Assembly (NCBI RefSeq): GCF_900141835.1
Contig: NZ_FQZD01000039.1
Location: forward strand, 1 to 35,703
DNA from: Propionispora hippei DSM 15287
GTDB lineage: Bacteria; Bacillota; Negativicutes; Propionisporales; Propionisporaceae
Direction: 5' to 3'
DNA length: 35,703 nucleotides
Shown: positions 27,446-35,478 of the stretch, piece after piece
How the letters are laid out: every line of letters begins with the position of its first letter
Position numbering within the stretch: position 1 is the stretch's first letter
Position numbers and translations under genes: made by a program
Notes under the pieces: model-generated
Databases searched by the model: none
What the model was told of the DNA's origin: nothing
Seen by the model: only the letters and a program-made list of their open reading frames with translations

Positions 27446-27474
27446 AAATTACCATACTTATGAGAAAGAGTCAA
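27446..27474 (-). promoter_or_regulatory. Sigma-A-type promoter for the metH operon
   Basis: On the minus strand, TTGACT (27474-27469), a 17-bp spacer and TAATTT (27451-27446). Transcription would start about 20 bases before the ATG, leaving no room for a SAM or cobalamin riboswitch. Confidence 0.6.
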
Positions 27475-27655
27475 GGAGTTTTTTTGGGGCTGATCCAGAG
27501 CTACTCTCGCTGTCTTCCGGATTTGATTTTAGTACATCTTAGCCGGTTTTATCCGGCCATGTCGAAAGTCATTGCGCAAATTCGGGCTTCTTTACATGAT
27601 GCTGTTGTTAAATGAAAATATGTTTCTTAAACTTAGTGGCTCAGCCACCTTGAAA

Positions 27656-27795
27656 CTACAATTTTTCGGATCTTTTCCTGTCTGGCTGCGTCAGCAAAAT
27701 TTTGAAATAGAGATCGTTATCCTGAGCTTTTACTTCCTTGTCAGCCGAAAAAATCTTTCGCCAAGTCGGCAGGCTCATTAAATCAGCGGTTCCCT
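27656..27795. repeat. Dispersed palindromic intergenic repeat, copy C
   Basis: Shares GTCTGGCTGCGTCAGCAAAA and CTTCCTTGTCAGCCGAAAAA with copy B at about 70% identity overall, and ends ATTAAATCAGCGGTTCCCT. Its left outer arm is missing or diverged. It occupies the middle of the 528-bp gene-free stretch between the metH operon and soj. The rest of that stretch (27475-27655) shows only a small hairpin GTGGC-TCA-GCCAC at 27636-27648. Confidence 0.75.
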
Positions 27796-27879
27796 GGCGC
27801 GCAAGTTGTAGTATCTCCGCCTTAAAGGTGACAAATTTAAACATTATGTTAATTACTAAATTTCTATCCTGCTTATTTT

Positions 27880-27898
27880 TGGCAGGAGAATGCTGCCA
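27880..27898. repeat. Inverted repeat upstream of soj
   Basis: TGGCAG-N7-CTGCCA, about 50 bases before the parA start. The size and spacing suit a dimeric regulator site in the parAB promoter region, but no regulator is identified. Confidence 0.4.
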
Positions 27899-27946
27899 GG
27901 TTGTGGAATGAAATAATTTTAGTTCATGAATATGGGGTGAAAGATA

Positions 27947-28708
27947 TTGGTTAAGGTAATTGCAATTGCCAATCAAAAGGGCGGTGTCGGGAAAACCACC
28001 ACCTCCGTCAATTTGAGTGCTTGTTTGGCTGAGTTGGGAAAAAGGGTATTATTAATTGATATTGATCCACAGGGTAATTCTACCAGCGGACTGGGGATAA
28101 ATAAAGCTTCCATTAAACGCTGTACCTATGATGCACTGGTTAACGATGTTCCTTTGGAGGATATTATTTTAGATACGGCAGTTCCCAATCTTAAACTGGT
28201 ACCGGCCACGATCCAGCTGGCGGGGGCGGAGATTGAACTGGTTTCTATTATGTCCAGGGAGAATAAACTCAAACGGGTACTGGATAAGGTTAAATATTCC
28301 TTTGAGTATGTGTTGATTGATTGCCCGCCGTCGCTAGGGCTATTGACGATTAATTCCTTAACGGCGGCTAATTCGGTTTTGGTGCCAATTCAGTGCGAAT
28401 TTTACGCCCTAGAAGGTTTATCGCAGTTGATGAATACCATATCGCTGGTACAAAAGAATTTGAATCCCGTTCTTGCTTTGGAGGGAGTCGTCCTCACCAT
28501 GTTTGACGCCCGGACCAATCTCTCCATACAGGTGGTGGATGAGGTGAAAAATCACTTTAGAAGCAAAGTCTACCAAACCATTATCCCCCGCAATGTACGG
28601 TTAAGTGAAGCGCCAAGTCATGGTCAGCCTATTATTAAATATGATGCCAGATCCAAGGGTGCGGAAGTATATATGGATTTGGCCAGAGAGGTGTGTGGCG
28701 ATGATTAA
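27947..28708 (+). CDS. parA: Chromosome-partitioning ATPase ParA (Soj)
   Basis: A 253-residue ParA/MinD-type ATPase. The deviant Walker A is KGGVGKTTTSVNLSACLA near residues 11-28, Walker A' region LLIDIDPQGNSTSGLG, and Walker B YVLIDCPPSLGLLTINS. It ends at the ParB start. ParA cooperates with ParB-parS in origin segregation and can affect DnaA in Bacillus. It starts at TTG 27947 with GGGGTGA 7 bases upstream. It overlaps parB by 8 bases. Confidence 0.97.
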   Translation: MVKVIAIANQKGGVGKTTTSVNLSACLAELGKRVLLIDIDPQGNSTSGLGINKASIKRCTYDALVNDVPLEDIILDTAVPNLKLVPATIQLAGAEIELVSIMSRENKLKRVLDKVKYSFEYVLIDCPPSLGLLTINSLTAANSVLVPIQCEFYALEGLSQLMNTISLVQKNLNPVLALEGVVLTMFDARTNLSIQVVDEVKNHFRSKVYQTIIPRNVRLSEAPSHGQPIIKYDARSKGAEVYMDLAREVCGDD

Positions 28709-29594
28709 ACAGCAACGAGGCTTAGGCAGAGGGTTGGATGCACTTTTTAAACAGGCACCGCCAGAGGAAGTATCCAATGAAATACCGATTGAGCAGATTA
28801 TGCCTAACAAGTTCCAGCCGCGACGGGTTTTTGATGAAGAAGCCTTGAGCGAATTAGCCCAATCTATTCAATTATATGGTGTTCTACAACCTGTGGTAGT
28901 ACGGCGCACCTTGGAAGGCTACGAATTGGTAGCCGGTGAACGGCGCTGGCGGGCCTCTCGGAAGGCTGGCCGGCAAACTATTCCGGCTTTGGTCAGAGAA
29001 TATAGTGACGCCGAAATGACGGAAATTGCCCTCATTGAAAACTTGCAGCGGGAAAATTTGAACCCTATTGAAGAGGCAATGGCCTTTCGTCGTTTAATGG
29101 AAGAGTTTGGTTTGACCCAGGAGGAAGTGGCCCGGAAAATTGGCCGAAGCCGTTCTTTAATAGCTAATACGATTCGTATGTTAAATTTACCGGCTGCTAT
29201 TCAGGAATATGTTTCACGTGGAACATTATCCATGGGCCAGGCCCGACCGTTATTAGGATTGGAATGCGTGGATTTGCAATTGGAAGCGGCGGAAATTATT
29301 ATTGGTGAAGATTTATCGGCCCGTGATGCAGAAGAACTGGTTAAAAAGCTGAATGCTGCGCCTAAACAGGAAAAACAAAAAACGGTTGAGCCACCGAAAG
29401 AAATTTTCGTGGTAGAAGCGGAAGACCGTTTGAAATTATTATTAGGAACTCAGGTTAAAATAAAACCGGGGAAGATTAAAAGTAAAATTGAAATTGAATT
29501 TTATTCCGCCGATGATTTGGACCGTATTATTGAAACCTTAATGCCGGCGCCGGTTGCTGCCGGAACAAAGGTAAGGGGCCCCTTTATTATTTGA
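28701..29594 (+). CDS. parB: Chromosome-partitioning protein ParB (Spo0J)
   Basis: A 297-residue ParB. It begins MIKQQRGLGRGLDALF, the conserved ParA-stimulating N-terminus, then shows the CTPase motifs QIMPNKFQPRRVFDEEALSE and ELVAGERRWRASRKAGRQT, IENLQRENLNPIEEAMAF, and the HTH LTQEEVARKIGRSRSLIANT. The ATG at 28701 is used; an upstream in-frame ATG at 28605 lies in parA. A parS-like site lies within the gene and a perfect parS directly after it, which supports ParB rather than Noc identity. Confidence 0.97.
   Translation: MIKQQRGLGRGLDALFKQAPPEEVSNEIPIEQIMPNKFQPRRVFDEEALSELAQSIQLYGVLQPVVVRRTLEGYELVAGERRWRASRKAGRQTIPALVREYSDAEMTEIALIENLQRENLNPIEEAMAFRRLMEEFGLTQEEVARKIGRSRSLIANTIRMLNLPAAIQEYVSRGTLSMGQARPLLGLECVDLQLEAAEIIIGEDLSARDAEELVKKLNAAPKQEKQKTVEPPKEIFVVEAEDRLKLLLGTQVKIKPGKIKSKIEIEFYSADDLDRIIETLMPAPVAAGTKVRGPFII
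29210..29225. promoter_or_regulatory. parS-like site inside parB (one mismatch)
   Basis: TGTTTCACGTGGAACA differs from the consensus parS TGTTTCACGTGAAACA at one base. Bacillus also has a parS inside spo0J. Confidence 0.88.
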
Positions 29595-29596
29595 AT

Positions 29597-29612
29597 TGTT
29601 TCACGTGAAACA
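29597..29612. promoter_or_regulatory. Perfect parS centromere site
   Basis: TGTTTCACGTGAAACA, a perfect 16-bp palindrome identical to the ParB nucleation consensus, 3 bases after the parB stop codon. Confidence 0.97.
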
Positions 29613-29781
29613 AGTGTAGAGACAGGCCCTCTTTTACTCAAGAACACAGGCTGAATTTTCAGTAAGGCGGAAAACTGAGACGTAGTGGTTCCTATGCCAA
29701 TTGACGGCAATGAACCAGGTGGAAGTTTGGCTAAGTTATTGGGTGAAATATGACTTTGTACTACACTAAAGGAGGGACCCC
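29613..29781 (+). other. Structured leader upstream of aspA-hydF, identity unknown
   Basis: A 169-bp gene-free leader with pairing potential: TCAGT / ACTGA around a 10-nt loop (about 29662-29681), and TGGTTC / GAACCA enclosing TGCC / GGCA (about 29687-29717). GAACCAGGTGGAAG faintly recalls a T-box core but lacks the CCGCG and a terminator. It matches no riboswitch I recognise. A promoter like TTGGCT-N16-TATGAC may lie at its 3' end, in which case the structure would be upstream DNA rather than leader RNA. Confidence 0.35.
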
Positions 29782-31170
29782 ATGCGCTGGGAAAAAGATC
29801 TGCTAGGCAGCAAAGAGATTGCAGATGAAGCATACTATGGCATACATACGTTGCGGGCATTGGAAAATTTTCCGATCAGCGGTTATAAGGTTCACCCTAA
29901 ACTGCTGGAGGCACTAGTGGCAATCAAGAAGGCCGCAGCTGAAGTTAACGGGGAACTGGGTCATATCCCGCAAGAGGTTGCCCAGGCGATTGCTGCTGCC
30001 GCTGAAGAAGTGCTGGCCGGTGGTTTGCGGGAAGCCTTTGTTGTAGATGCGCTGCAAGGGGGCGCCGGAACATCAACTAATATGAACGTCAATGAGGTTC
30101 TAGCCAATCGGGCCATTGAACTGCTGGGTGGAAAAAGAGGCGACTATGAGCGGGTACATCCGTTAAATCATGTAAATAAGCATCAGTCAACCAATGATGT
30201 TTATCCTACAGCGCTGCGAATGGCAGCGGTATGGTTGTTAAAGCCTTTAAGTGAGGCCTGTGCCCGGTTGCAGCAAACTTTTCAGGATAAGGAAGCCGAG
30301 TTCGCTTCGATTATTAAAGTCGCCAGAACCGAGCTCCAGGATGCGGTGCCCATTATGTTAGGACAGGAATTCAGCGCCTATGCCCAAGCAGTAGCGAGGG
30401 ATCGTTGGCGCTTATATAAAGTAGAAGAACGGCTAAGACAGGTGAATCTGGGCGGCACGGCGGTCGGAACCGGCCTAGCGGCTGATTGGCAGTATATTTA
30501 CCGGGTGAATGACCGGGTTCGTCAGTATGCGAAATTTGGCATGGCCCGGGCGGAGAATATGATAGATATAACGCAAAATGCCGATGTGTTTGTCGAAGTA
30601 TCCGGACTTTTGAAGGCCTTAGCGGTTAATATCGGTAAAATAGCCAATGATTTGCGATTGCTTGCCTCTGGCCCCAGAGCCGGTTTGGCCGAAATTTGCC
30701 TGCCCGAACGACAGGCCGGGTCTTCCCTCATGCCGGGGAAAGTCAATCCGATCATCCCGGAGGCTGTCAACCAGGCTTCTTTTCATGTGATTGCTTCCGA
30801 TACGGCGATTACGCTGGCAGCCCAGGCCGGACAACTGGAACTGAATGCTTTTTTGCCGCTGATTGCTCACCATTTATTGTCAAGTATTGATATTCTGACC
30901 CAAAGTGTCACAATCTTTGGCTCCCATTGTGTGGCCGGTATTAGGGCAAACCAGTCCGTTTGTCGCAATAATTTGGAAAACAGCCTGGTTAGTGTCACGG
31001 CTCTGGTTCCTTATCTTGGCTATGACACGGCAACTGCCGTTGTCCGGCAGGCGGCGGCCAGCGGCCGGACGATAGCGGAAGTAGTGCAGGACATGCAATT
31101 AATGGAACCGGAAGAGTTAGACAGAATTCTTGATCCCCATCATATGACTATGCCGTTACAGCGGCGCTGA
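29782..31170 (+). CDS. aspA: Aspartate ammonia-lyase
   Basis: A 462-residue member of the fumarase/aspartase superfamily, converting aspartate to fumarate plus ammonia. The order of blocks matches AspA: EKDLLGSKEIADEAYYGIHT, QGGAGTSTNMNVNEVLANRA, HVNKHQSTNDVYPTALRMA, and the family signature GSSLMPGKVNPIIPEA. Specific aspartase rather than fumarase activity is supported by the N-terminal block but not proven. AAAGGAGGG precedes the ATG. hydF follows 36 bases later on the same strand. Such lyase genes recur in hydrogenase-maturation operons, where ammonia may feed assembly of the bridging amine. Confidence 0.92.
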   Translation: MRWEKDLLGSKEIADEAYYGIHTLRALENFPISGYKVHPKLLEALVAIKKAAAEVNGELGHIPQEVAQAIAAAAEEVLAGGLREAFVVDALQGGAGTSTNMNVNEVLANRAIELLGGKRGDYERVHPLNHVNKHQSTNDVYPTALRMAAVWLLKPLSEACARLQQTFQDKEAEFASIIKVARTELQDAVPIMLGQEFSAYAQAVARDRWRLYKVEERLRQVNLGGTAVGTGLAADWQYIYRVNDRVRQYAKFGMARAENMIDITQNADVFVEVSGLLKALAVNIGKIANDLRLLASGPRAGLAEICLPERQAGSSLMPGKVNPIIPEAVNQASFHVIASDTAITLAAQAGQLELNAFLPLIAHHLLSSIDILTQSVTIFGSHCVAGIRANQSVCRNNLENSLVSVTALVPYLGYDTATAVVRQAAASGRTIAEVVQDMQLMEPEELDRILDPHHMTMPLQRR

Positions 31171-31206
31171 GAAGTATTAATATTCAGTTACAGGGTGGAA
31201 TGAGAT

Positions 31207-32430
31207 ATGCAGGATACACCAAAAGGAAATCGTTTGCACATTGCCATGTTTGGCCGTCGCAATGTGGGGAAATCCAGTTTGATCAATGCGCTGACCAGTC
31301 AGAGTATTGCTTTGGTATCAGCCGTACCAGGCACAACGGCCGACCCGGTTTATAAGGCGATGGAGATGCTGCCGCTGGGGCCGGTAATGATGATTGATAC
31401 GGCCGGCATTGATGATGAAGGAACCTTGGGCACCCTGCGGGTAGAAAAGACGATGCAGGTGCTGACTAAAACGGATCTGGCTATTTTAGTCTTATCGGCA
31501 GAAACCGGTGTGTCCGCTTATGAACAGACCATTGCGGCGGCTATCCGGGAACGGGGGATTCCTTTGGTCGGCGTATTGAACAAAATGGATACGGCGGCAT
31601 TTAATCAGAGCAAGCTGGAGGAATGGGGTAAAGCTTTGGAGCTTTCCCTGGTTCCGGTAAGTGCTGTAGAGCATAAGGGACTTGAACAGGTAAAGCAACA
31701 AATTATCAAGCAGGCTCCCGGTGATTGGGACAGCATGCCGGTTATCGGTGATTTGCTAAATCCCGGCGACACGGTTGTCTTAGTGGTACCCATTGACCTG
31801 GCAGCCCCCAAGGGAAGGCTGATTTTGCCACAAGTTCAGACCATCCGCGATATTCTTGATCATGATGCGTATAGCCTGGTTGTTAAAGAGCGGGAATTAA
31901 AAGAGGCCCTGGGAAACTTACGTAAGCCACCCCGGCTTGTAGTAACCGACTCCCAGGAGTTTCTCAAGGTAGATGCCGATACGCCACCGGAGATTATGCT
32001 TACTTCCTTCTCCATTTTATTTGCCCGACATAAAGGGGATTTAGAGACCCTGGTGAGTGGCGCCAAGGCCATTGACAGGCTGCAGCCGGGAGACCGGGTA
32101 TTGATTGCCGAGGCTTGTACTCATCACCGTCAGGCCGATGATATCGGCAAGGTTAAAATTCCCCGCTGGTTGCGGCAGCGAATAGGCGGCGAGCTGGAAT
32201 TTAACTGGGTATCGGGTGGTGAATTTCCAGCGGACCTGTCTTCCTATAAGCTGATTGTCCATTGCGGCTCTTGTATGCTGACGCGGCGGGAAATGCTATA
32301 CCGGCTGTCCGTTGCCCGCCAGGCCAATGTACCTATTGTCAATTACGGCGTTCTCATTGCCTGGGTGCATGGTATTTTGCCGCGGGCCTTGCTGCCGTTT
32401 CCCGCTGCCCGGAGCATTTTGGAAGACTAA
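31207..32430 (+). CDS. hydF: [FeFe]-hydrogenase H-cluster maturation GTPase HydF
   Basis: A 407-residue scaffold that receives the diiron subcluster made by HydE and HydG and delivers it to the hydrogenase. The GTPase domain shows GRRNVGKSSLINAL (16-29), VPGTTADPVYK, DTAGIDDEG and LNKMD. The C-terminal iron-sulfur ligands are all present as C-x-H (Cys304, His306) and HCxxC (Cys353, Cys356) in VHCGSCMLTRREM. hydE and hydG are not in the window and must lie elsewhere. Operon with aspA inferred from spacing. Confidence 0.95.
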   Translation: MQDTPKGNRLHIAMFGRRNVGKSSLINALTSQSIALVSAVPGTTADPVYKAMEMLPLGPVMMIDTAGIDDEGTLGTLRVEKTMQVLTKTDLAILVLSAETGVSAYEQTIAAAIRERGIPLVGVLNKMDTAAFNQSKLEEWGKALELSLVPVSAVEHKGLEQVKQQIIKQAPGDWDSMPVIGDLLNPGDTVVLVVPIDLAAPKGRLILPQVQTIRDILDHDAYSLVVKERELKEALGNLRKPPRLVVTDSQEFLKVDADTPPEIMLTSFSILFARHKGDLETLVSGAKAIDRLQPGDRVLIAEACTHHRQADDIGKVKIPRWLRQRIGGELEFNWVSGGEFPADLSSYKLIVHCGSCMLTRREMLYRLSVARQANVPIVNYGVLIAWVHGILPRALLPFPAARSILED

Positions 32431-32566
32431 CCGCTGACGCATAGGAGAAAGTGCTTAGACTAACCAGCCTGCTTATCCTCAGGCTAAATGAATATGGAAA
32501 TAAAAAGAAACAATTCTTACCGGATAATAAATTGCTGGGATAGAGAGTAGAGAAGAGGCGAAGTGC

Positions 32567-33247
32567 GTGAAAGGGACATTAGTAAATGTGGCGGCTGTGG
32601 TCGCTGGTTCGCTGGTCGGAATGGTCTTGAAAAAGGGCATTCCCGAGCGCTATCAATTGACTGTAACCCATGGCCTGGGGATGGCGGTAGGTCTAATCGG
32701 ACTACAGATGGCTTTAAAGACGCAAAATATACTGATTGTTATCATCAGTCTGGGCCTCGGCGGTTTGCTGGGAGAAAAGGTTGATATTGACCGCTGGCTG
32801 AACCGTCTGGGTGCCTGGATCAGCCGGCGGCTGGGCGATCAGTACGGTGATGCCGGACAGGGCTTTGTTACAGCCAGCCTGGTATTTTGTGTAGGTGCTA
32901 TGGCGGTTGTTGGCTCGATTCAGGACGGTCTGACAGGCGATGCTTCAACTCTTTATGCAAAATCCATGCTGGATGGTGTTTTCTCCATGGTATTTTCATC
33001 AACAATGGGGATTGGGGTAGCGTTATCGGGCATATCTATTTTATTGTATCAGGGGAGTATTACCTTACTGGCGGGAGTTTGCAGTTCGATCTTGTCGGAT
33101 GCCATTATTACCGAAATGACGGCAGTAGGCGGCGTGCTTATCGTTGGAATCAGCCTGTTGATGCTCAAGCTTAAGACCGTTAAAGTAGCTAATCTGTTGC
33201 CGGCTATTCCGGTAGCTGCCGTTGTTACGGCTTTATGGTTAAAGTAG
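32567..33247 (+). CDS. DUF554 family membrane protein
   Basis: A 226-residue integral membrane protein of the DUF554 (YdfK-like) family. It starts MKGTLVNVAAVVAGSLVGMV and has further hydrophobic segments (ILIVIISLGLGGLLGEKVDI, LVFCVGAMAVVGSIQDGL, the glycine-rich SSTMGIGVALSGISILLYQG and a final LLPAIPVAAVVTALWLK). These are the usual blocks of the family, whose function is unproven; transport has been suggested. Start is GTG 32567, with AGAGG upstream. It begins 136 bases after hydF; that spacer shows no clear structure. DUF4446 follows after 28 bases. Confidence 0.88.
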   Translation: MKGTLVNVAAVVAGSLVGMVLKKGIPERYQLTVTHGLGMAVGLIGLQMALKTQNILIVIISLGLGGLLGEKVDIDRWLNRLGAWISRRLGDQYGDAGQGFVTASLVFCVGAMAVVGSIQDGLTGDASTLYAKSMLDGVFSMVFSSTMGIGVALSGISILLYQGSITLLAGVCSSILSDAIITEMTAVGGVLIVGISLLMLKLKTVKVANLLPAIPVAAVVTALWLK

Positions 33248-33275
33248 AAAGAAACGAGAGAGGATTTGATGAGAC

Positions 33276-33782
33276 ATGGACTATATTGGAGGGCTTACAG
33301 CCTGGATTGCTGCGAATTTACAGGGCGTACTGCTGTTTATGACGGCAATGATCTGTTTGGCACTTATTGTTTTTATCAATATTAATATCAAGCTTTCCCG
33401 GATGAACAGACGGTATCGTAAATTGATGCAGGGGGTGGAAGGGGCCAATCTGGAAAAACTTTTACTCACCCATATTGAAGAGGTGCGGGACGCTGTAAAG
33501 CGGGTGGACAGTCTTTCGGCTTCCTGCCGCAACCTGGAAGGCATAACCCGAAATTGTGTACAAAAAGTCGGGATTGTCCGGTTTAACGCTTTCGAAGATA
33601 CCGGCAGTGACCTTAGCTTTGCTATTGCCCTGCTGGATGCCCAGAATAATGGTGTTGTTATATCCAATATATTCGGGCGCAATGAGTCGCGAACTTATGC
33701 TAAACCCATCGTCAACTGCCAGTCTCAGTATTTTTTAACCGAGGAAGAAAAAGCAGCCTTGGAACAGGCATGGAAAAAATAA
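33276..33782 (+). CDS. DUF4446 family membrane-anchored protein
   Basis: A 168-residue protein with one N-terminal membrane helix (GVLLFMTAMICLALIVFINI, about residues 17-36), a coiled-coil-like stretch (ANLEKLLLTHIEEVRDAVKR), and a C-terminal domain with NCVQKVGIVRFNAFEDTGSD and FAIALLDAQNNGVVISNIFG, the core of DUF4446. Such genes are often found close to parAB in Firmicutes; the function is unknown. Start ATG 33276 with AGAGGA upstream. Downstream is a GC-rich structured spacer. Confidence 0.85.
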   Translation: MDYIGGLTAWIAANLQGVLLFMTAMICLALIVFININIKLSRMNRRYRKLMQGVEGANLEKLLLTHIEEVRDAVKRVDSLSASCRNLEGITRNCVQKVGIVRFNAFEDTGSDLSFAIALLDAQNNGVVISNIFGRNESRTYAKPIVNCQSQYFLTEEEKAALEQAWKK

Positions 33783-33972
33783 CCTTAAAATTTATTTCTT
33801 TGCAGGAATTTGGAGTTTAAGAGAGAATACATTTTTACGATATAGCTTCGGATAGTAAAACCGGATAATCCCGGCTAACGCCACGGCGGCAGTAACGGAG
33901 CTAGCCGCCGGGTATATTTATGTCTGTCGGGTTGTTTCCGCTTTTTTAACAGAAAAGAAAGGAGTGTATTTA
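33783..33972. other. Structured GC-rich spacer before the M23 peptidase gene
   Basis: Gene-free. It holds a weak A/T hairpin (TTTTAC ... GTAAAA, about 33834-33860) and a GC-rich one, CCCGGCTA ... TAGCCGCCGGG at about 33869-33914, with CGCC-AC-GGCG inside. No T run follows directly. It could be a terminator remnant, regulatory RNA or repeat; GCTAACGCCACGGC slightly recalls the 3' part of the c-di-AMP (ydaO) riboswitch, but the other conserved parts are absent. Confidence 0.35.
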
Positions 33973-34905
33973 TTGACAAAGCAAGCGAAGAAGCCTGATC
34001 GGCGAGAATACACGTTTATGCTTGTACCTCATCATGGACAGGCAGGCGTGCGCAGCATCCATGTGCCTATCCTGGCAATTAAATGCCTGGCCGCTGCCTT
34101 ATGCCTGCTGGTTGTTGTGGTTATCGGCGGTGTCGTCAGCTATCGCCACACGGCAGTTACGGCCGGCATGGAAAAGGCTGAACTGGAAAAGTTAAAACAA
34201 GTGAATGGTTCCCAGGTCAAGCAGATTGAGGATTTAGCCAAGTCAACGGCTGCGTTGGAGCAAGACATGGAAAGACTCAATACGCTTGACGCGGAAATCC
34301 GCCATATCGTAAATGAAAATGATAACGGCAGCACTTCCCGCGCCGGCGTGACCCGTATGACACCCGGATCAGCCCAATATACCGGCCAGGGCGGTCCCAA
34401 TCCTCCTTCTTTGGAAGAAATGGGACAAACACTGGAAGATTTAAAGAAAAATATGGCGGTCCGGGAGCAGAGTCTGGTGGCTCTGAAAGAAGAGCTGCTG
34501 GCAAAACAGGCCAGAGCAGCGGTGACGCCATCCATTTGGCCTGCCAGCGGTCAGGTGACTTCCCGCTTTGGCTATCGCAGTTCACCCTGGGGCCGGGGCA
34601 GTGATTACCATCCGGGGATTGATATTGCCAGCGATTACGGGACGCCGATTGTGGCTACGGCTGACGGTACAGTGGTGCATAGTGATTGGTCAAGCGGCTA
34701 TGGTAAGCTGGTTGAAGTCGATCACGGCAACGGGATTGTTACCTTGTACGGACATTGTTCACAGCTTCTGGTAAAAAGCGGGGATTACGTGAAAAAGGGC
34801 CAGGTGGTTGCCTACATGGGCAGTACCGGCTTAAGTACCGGGACCCATGTGCATTATGAAGTTCGTGTGAACGGCACGGCAGTAAACCCCGATAAATTTT
34901 TATAA
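33973..34905 (+). CDS. M23-family (LytM-type) peptidoglycan endopeptidase, membrane-anchored
   Basis: A 310-residue metallopeptidase. A basic N-terminus is followed by a membrane helix (AALCLLVVVVIGGVVSYRH, about 38-57), a coiled coil (about 65-115 and 150-178) and a complete M23 domain: SRFGYRSSPW, zinc ligands in YHPGIDIAS, LYGHCSQLLV and the HVHYEV motif. It cleaves peptide cross-links in the wall. I choose TTG 33973 because AAAGGAG sits 8 bases before it; GTG 33964 overlaps that site. Paired with a bactofilin gene 56 bases downstream, as in shape-control modules of other bacteria. Confidence 0.92.
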   Translation: MTKQAKKPDRREYTFMLVPHHGQAGVRSIHVPILAIKCLAAALCLLVVVVIGGVVSYRHTAVTAGMEKAELEKLKQVNGSQVKQIEDLAKSTAALEQDMERLNTLDAEIRHIVNENDNGSTSRAGVTRMTPGSAQYTGQGGPNPPSLEEMGQTLEDLKKNMAVREQSLVALKEELLAKQARAAVTPSIWPASGQVTSRFGYRSSPWGRGSDYHPGIDIASDYGTPIVATADGTVVHSDWSSGYGKLVEVDHGNGIVTLYGHCSQLLVKSGDYVKKGQVVAYMGSTGLSTGTHVHYEVRVNGTAVNPDKFL

Positions 34906-34961
34906 CAGGTGACGTCTTTTGGATATAGACTTAGGACAGGCACCGTGCGGGAGAGATGAAC

Positions 34962-35369
34962 ATGTTTGGTAGCAAAAAATCATTGGGAATCGAACAGCAG
35001 GTAGAGACCATTATTGGCAGAGAAACTTCGATCAAGGGAACGGTGACGGCTAATGCCGGCATACGGATTGACGGCAGGCTGGAAGGGGATGTGGTTTCCT
35101 TTGGCGATGTGGTGATTGGTGAAAACGGCTGCATCACAGGGCAAATTAAAGCGCGCAATGCCGTCATTGCCGGAGCCGTTCAGGGTAATATTGAGATACA
35201 GGAAAAGCTGGAGCTGCTGCCTACGGCTAAACTAAACGGCGATATAAAGGTAAGTGTGTTAATGATTGCCGAGGGAGCTACCTTTAAGGGAGCCTGCGAG
35301 ATGCGCTATGAAAGCCTGCAGGGTCAGGGAGAAGCTGCCGCCACTAGCACTAAGAACGGTAAGAAATAA
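34962..35369 (+). CDS. Bactofilin (polymer-forming cytoskeletal protein)
   Basis: A 135-residue bactofilin: a short flexible N-terminus (MFGSKKSLGIEQQVETIIGR), then a beta-helical core of regular repeats (ETSIKGTVTANAGIRIDGRL, EGDVVSFGDVVIGENGCITG, IKARNAVIAGAVQGNIEI) and a polar tail. Bactofilins self-assemble without nucleotide and recruit wall enzymes; the M23 gene just upstream is the usual partner. ATG 34962 has GGGAG 8 bases upstream; ATG 34956 in the same frame is too close to that site. Confidence 0.94.
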   Translation: MFGSKKSLGIEQQVETIIGRETSIKGTVTANAGIRIDGRLEGDVVSFGDVVIGENGCITGQIKARNAVIAGAVQGNIEIQEKLELLPTAKLNGDIKVSVLMIAEGATFKGACEMRYESLQGQGEAAATSTKNGKK

Positions 35370-35410
35370 ATAAAAGCACGGTAGCCGCCGAGGGTTACCG
35401 TGCTTTTATT
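35369..35410 (+). terminator. Intrinsic terminator of the M23-bactofilin unit
   Basis: Stem AATAAAAGCACGGTAGCC / GGTTACCGTGCTTTTATT with one G-U pair and a 6-nt loop, starting at the bactofilin stop codon. Confidence 0.9.
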
Positions 35411-35478
35411 GCGTAAGCGAATACCACATGCTATGCATGTGGTTCCAAAAAGCTTATAGCTATACGTCGAAAAAAACA

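Noticed and set aside
27419-27655. Cobalamin or SAM riboswitch upstream of the metH operon
   Set aside because: No B12-box or S-box sequence is present, and the best promoter leaves only about 20 bases of leader.
29613-29781. T-box leader before aspA
   Set aside because: Only GGTGGAA resembles the T-box core; the rest of the core, a terminator and a recognisable stem I are absent.
32428-32450. Possible fourth repeat copy after hydF (AACCGCTGAC)
   Set aside because: Only about ten bases match the repeat end and nothing else of the element follows.
33783-33972. c-di-AMP (ydaO) or c-di-GMP riboswitch before the M23 gene
   Set aside because: Only a short GCTAAC-like match was seen; the other conserved sequence blocks of either class are missing.
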